DNA of 7,435 nt, from assembly GCA_030839105.1 (NCBI GenBank), contig JAUZEI010000445.1, positions 1 to 7,435 of the forward strand, written 5' to 3'. Under the pieces are notes generated by a model. It was not told where the DNA came from, searched no databases, and saw only the letters and a list, made by a program, of their open reading frames with translations. Of this stretch, positions 5,652-7,435 are shown one piece after another. The position numbers and the translations under genes were made by a program. The stretch is from Actinomycetota bacterium. Its GTDB lineage: Bacteria > Actinomycetota > Acidimicrobiia > IMCC26256 > PALSA-610. Each line of letters starts with the position of its first letter. Within the stretch, counting starts at the first letter, position 1.

Positions 5652-6305
5652 TCATTTCCCGCGCCCGAAATACTGCTCGGCCAGCTCCGGACGGGGTTGG
5701 ACGAAGAGGCCCTCGGCCTCCGCGGTCAGCACCTCGCCGTCGTAGATCTCGGCGCGCGACATGATCCGCCGACCCTCGATCCGGTCGACCCACGCCTTCA
5801 GACGGAGCTCGCGGAACAGTGGGGTCGGGCGGCGGTAGTGGACGATCAACCGCGCGGTCATGCCCGGATTCCCCGCGACGATGTTCGCGATGCCGAGCAC
5901 CTCGTCGAAGGCGCACGCGATCCAACCGCCGTGCACGAAGCTCGGCGGTCCTTCGTACGCGGCGCCGAACGTGCCGCGCGCTTCGACACCCGGACTGCCG
6001 TCGTCGCGCGTCACGACTTCCCAGTCGAGCCGCGGTGAGAGCGGGCTTGCCTCCCCGACGATCGGCGAACGGGGCAGGTAGTCGCCGTGCGTGCGGGGCG
6101 TGTAGCCCGCGCCTTCGTCGCGTCCACGGCCGAGCCGGAAGGTCAGCTTCTCGACTTCCTGCGCGATCTCGTGCAGCACGTCCGGCTCGACGTCTTCTAC
6201 CGACATGACCGTGTCGATCAACACGCGGATCGCGCTCGCGAGCTCGGCGCGCTCGGGAGTGGCGTACGCGGCGGAATCGGGAATTCCCGGTGCAGCTTCG
6301 GACAC
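5652..6305 (-). CDS. PaaI-type hotdog-fold thioesterase
   Basis: A 217-aa acyl-CoA thioesterase-like protein. The N-terminal helices (16-60, ERAELASAIRVLIDTVM) are a common addition in actinobacterial members. The hotdog domain spans about 85-205, with the signature FVHGGWIACAFDEVLG at 123-138: His125-Gly-Gly, then Asp134-Glu135, the usual catalytic Asp or Glu on the long helix. Such enzymes hydrolyse acyl-CoA to acid and CoA in the cytosol. The start is taken as GTG 6303-6305, four bases after the crotonase stop, because the upstream open frame is Arg/Ser-rich antisense-like sequence overlapping that gene; the Shine-Dalgarno is weak, so coupling is likely. Second gene of the KstR-type-operator operon. 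The exact acyl substrate is unknown. Confidence 0.88.
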   Translation of the reverse strand: MSEAAPGIPDSAAYATPERAELASAIRVLIDTVMSVEDVEPDVLHEIAQEVEKLTFRLGRGRDEGAGYTPRTHGDYLPRSPIVGEASPLSPRLDWEVVTRDDGSPGVEARGTFGAAYEGPPSFVHGGWIACAFDEVLGIANIVAGNPGMTARLIVHYRRPTPLFRELRLKAWVDRIEGRRIMSRAEIYDGEVLTAEAEGLFVQPRPELAEQYFGRGK

Positions 6306-6309
6306 CCGG

Positions 6310-7122
6310 TCACTTGCCCTTGAACGCGGGCGGACGCTTCTCGCCGAAGGCCTTCGGGCCTTCCTGGGCGTCCTCACTTGCGAAGACCTCCCAGCCGATG
6401 CCGTCCTGATGCTGCATCGCGTCGGCGTCACTCATGTGCTCGGTCTCGCGCCAGGCGCGCAGGATGGCCTTCGTCGACAGCGGTGCCATCTCCGCCACCT
6501 CGGCCGCCAGTTCCATTGCGCGCGTGAGCGCCTGACCGTCGGGGACGACGTGGCCGATGAGCCCGATCTCGCGCGCTTCGGGAGCGGGTACCGGCGGGCA
6601 TCGCAACAAGATGTCCATCGCGAGCGTGTACGGGATCTGGCGCGGCAGCCGGCACGCGGAACCACCCAAGGGGAAGAGTCCGCGCTTGGCCTCCCAGACC
6701 CCGAAGATCGCGCCCGCGCCCGCGACCCGGATGTCGGTGCCCTGCAGGATCTCGCTCCCGCCGGCGACCGCGTAACCCTCGACCGCCGCGATCAACGGCT
6801 TCGAGAGGCGGTAGTCGCGCAGCAACGCCTTCCAGTGCGGGTTGTTGCCGCGGGCCATGACGTCCTGCACGTTCGGGTCGTCCGACTGCTGGCCCATCGA
6901 GGTGAGATCCATGCCGGAGCAGAAGTTGCCGCCCGCCCCGGTGAGGATCGCGCAGCGGATCTCCGGGTCGTCGTCGACGTACTCGTAGCCGAGCACCAGC
7001 CCGGCGAGCATGTCGGGGGAGAGCGCGTTCTTCTTCTCGGGACGGTTCATCGTGAAGATCACGACTCGTCCCTCACGTTCGATGGTGCAGTGCTTGGTGC
7101 TGATGTCCAGTCGTTCGGTCAC
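6310..7122 (-). CDS. Enoyl-CoA hydratase/isomerase (crotonase), EchA19-like
   Basis: A 270-aa crotonase. NRPEKKNALS (26-35) and LTGAGGNFCSGMDL (60-73) form the CoA-binding and first oxyanion loop. AVEGYAVAGGSE (113-124) and FGVWEAKRG (140-148) supply Glu124 and Glu144, the two catalytic acids of true hydratases. It resembles my recollection of mycobacterial EchA19 over long stretches: EILQGTDIRVAG, RQIPYTLA, GLIGHVVPDGQAL, EKRPPAF. EchA19 hydrates steroid side-chain enoyl-CoAs in cholesterol degradation and is in the KstR regulon. The start GTG 7120-7122 has no Shine-Dalgarno and lies six bases after a TAGCCT -10, suggesting a leaderless mRNA. First gene of the minus-strand operon, divergent from an acyl-CoA ligase, an arrangement like echA19/fadD19 in mycobacteria. 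Hydratase activity is confident; the steroid substrate is inferred. Confidence 0.92.
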   Translation of the reverse strand: MTERLDISTKHCTIEREGRVVIFTMNRPEKKNALSPDMLAGLVLGYEYVDDDPEIRCAILTGAGGNFCSGMDLTSMGQQSDDPNVQDVMARGNNPHWKALLRDYRLSKPLIAAVEGYAVAGGSEILQGTDIRVAGAGAIFGVWEAKRGLFPLGGSACRLPRQIPYTLAMDILLRCPPVPAPEAREIGLIGHVVPDGQALTRAMELAAEVAEMAPLSTKAILRAWRETEHMSDADAMQHQDGIGWEVFASEDAQEGPKAFGEKRPPAFKGK

Positions 7123-7128
7123 GGCGGG

Positions 7129-7134
7129 AGGCTA
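7129..7134 (-). promoter_or_regulatory. Putative -10 of the echA operon, leaderless
   Basis: The minus strand reads TAGCCT (TAnnnT form), six bases before the GTG start. No convincing -35 is seen. It overlaps the edge of operator 2, so a bound repressor would cover it. Confidence 0.4.
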
Positions 7135-7146
7135 GAACACGTTCCA
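7133..7146. promoter_or_regulatory. KstR-type operator 2 (echA side)
   Basis: TAGAACACGTTCCA fits TnnAACnnGTTnnA, with the dyad extending to CTAGAACACGTTCCAG (7132-7147). It lies 11-24 bases upstream of the crotonase start and over its core promoter. The 16-mer is the exact reverse complement of operator 3. Confidence 0.85.
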
Positions 7147-7167
7147 GGCACCCGCCTCGAGCAGCCC

Positions 7168-7197
7168 TTGGATCGAAACTGGAACGTGTTCTAGTCT
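7168..7197 (+). promoter_or_regulatory. Putative promoter of the acyl-CoA ligase gene
   Basis: A weak -35-like TTGGAT (7168-7173) is followed by 18 bases and a -10-like TAGTCT (7192-7197). A start near 7204 would give a leader of about 29 bases with a good Shine-Dalgarno, unlike the leaderless echA side. Operator 3 overlaps the -10. Confidence 0.4.
7180..7193. promoter_or_regulatory. KstR-type operator 3 (ligase side)
   Basis: TGGAACGTGTTCTA fits TnnAACnnGTTnnA. The dyad reaches 18 bp, ACTGGAACGTGTTCTAGT (7178-7195), with a single mismatch between half-sites, making it the strongest of the three sites. Its centre is 47 bp from that of operator 2. Confidence 0.87.
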
Positions 7198-7217
7198 GCG
7201 GCCGACGCCACCCGGTC

Positions 7218-7225
7218 GGAGGGAG
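7218..7225 (+). promoter_or_regulatory. Ribosome binding site of the acyl-CoA ligase
   Basis: GGAGGGAG seven bases before ATG 7233 is the strongest Shine-Dalgarno in the window and settles the ligase start. Confidence 0.8.
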
Positions 7226-7232
7226 CCCGGCA

Positions 7233-7435
7233 ATGGGATTCTGGAAGCACGCGCAGGAAGATCCGGGGTATGTCGCCATCGTCGACCCGGACGGCACCGA
7301 GCACAGGGCCGGCGACGTTCTCGCCCGCGCCAACCAGCTCGCACACGCGCTGCGCGCGCTCGGGTTGCGCCCGGGCGACTCGGTCGCGGCGGTGCTGCCC
7401 AACGGCGCGCATCCGTTCACCTTGTACCTCGCCGC
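7233..7435 (+). CDS. Acyl-CoA ligase / synthetase (ANL superfamily), N-terminal part
   Basis: The first 67 residues of an adenylate-forming ligase; the rest lies beyond the window. The pattern of a short N-terminus, then VAIVDPDGTEHRAGDVLARA, then NQLAHALRALGLRPGDSVAA and VLPNG is the usual opening of fatty-acyl-CoA synthetases: a beta-hairpin, the 'ANRLAHALRxxGLxxGDxVA' helix, and the start of the first Rossmann-like subdomain. The ATP-binding and catalytic motifs are not in view. It activates a carboxylic acid with ATP and CoA. From the short N-terminus it looks closer to mycobacterial FadD4-type synthetases than to FadD19, but this is too little to decide. Operator 3 sits over its promoter. 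Confidence 0.85.
   Translation, partial: MGFWKHAQEDPGYVAIVDPDGTEHRAGDVLARANQLAHALRALGLRPGDSVAAVLPNGAHPFTLYLA

Noticed and set aside
6205..7194. 329-codon plus-strand open frame opposite the crotonase gene
   Set aside because: Antisense shadow of the crotonase, and it would run through both operators and end inside the divergent promoter.
7132..7194. The 16-bp inverted pair as ends of a miniature transposable element
   Set aside because: Each arm is itself a KstR-type palindrome placed over a promoter, and the interval is only 63 bp, so paired operators explain it better.

Overview
The window is high-GC DNA, roughly two-thirds G+C by eye, with GTG starts and two promoters placed for leaderless mRNAs. 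Its proteins look actinobacterial: a KstR-like TetR regulator, an EchA19-like crotonase, an actinobacterial thioesterase, and zinc-ribbon membrane proteins with pilin-like ectodomains. My best guess is an uncultivated Actinomycetota such as Acidimicrobiia; the lineage is inference. It is mainly a lipid or steroid acyl-CoA catabolism locus interrupted by one probable accessory insertion.

Layout. 1-152 is the end of a probable luciferase-like (LLM) flavin oxidoreductase on +. Its stop overlaps the stop of a KstR-like TetR gene (149-727, -). A 126-bp divergent promoter with one KstR-type operator separates tetR from a nitronate-monooxygenase-family flavoenzyme (854-1963, +). From 7122 down to 3017 runs a compact minus-strand operon: EchA19-like crotonase, hotdog thioesterase, two tandem paralogous zinc-ribbon/single-TM proteins, and an alpha/beta hydrolase with an Asp nucleophile. 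Divergent from it, an acyl-CoA ligase starts at 7233 (+) and runs off the end. The 110-bp gap between crotonase and ligase holds two more KstR-type operators, exact reverse complements of each other.

Between the convergent flavoenzyme and hydrolase genes lies a 318-aa AbiEi-type winged-helix/Vsr-like nuclease protein (2000-2956, -). It is bounded by two 53-bp bipartite elements in inverted orientation: a perfect 24-bp outer block, a 19-bp divergent core and a perfect 10-bp inner block. The unit abuts both neighbouring genes and looks like a self-contained insertion.

How it fits together (inference): the KstR-like repressor would bind all three TnnAACnnGTTnnA sites, controlling itself, the flavoenzyme, the echA operon and the ligase. 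The ligase would make an acyl-CoA, the crotonase hydrate its enoyl form and the thioesterase release products. The zinc-ribbon pair and hydrolase are co-transcribed with unknown roles. No tRNA, rRNA or CRISPR array was seen.
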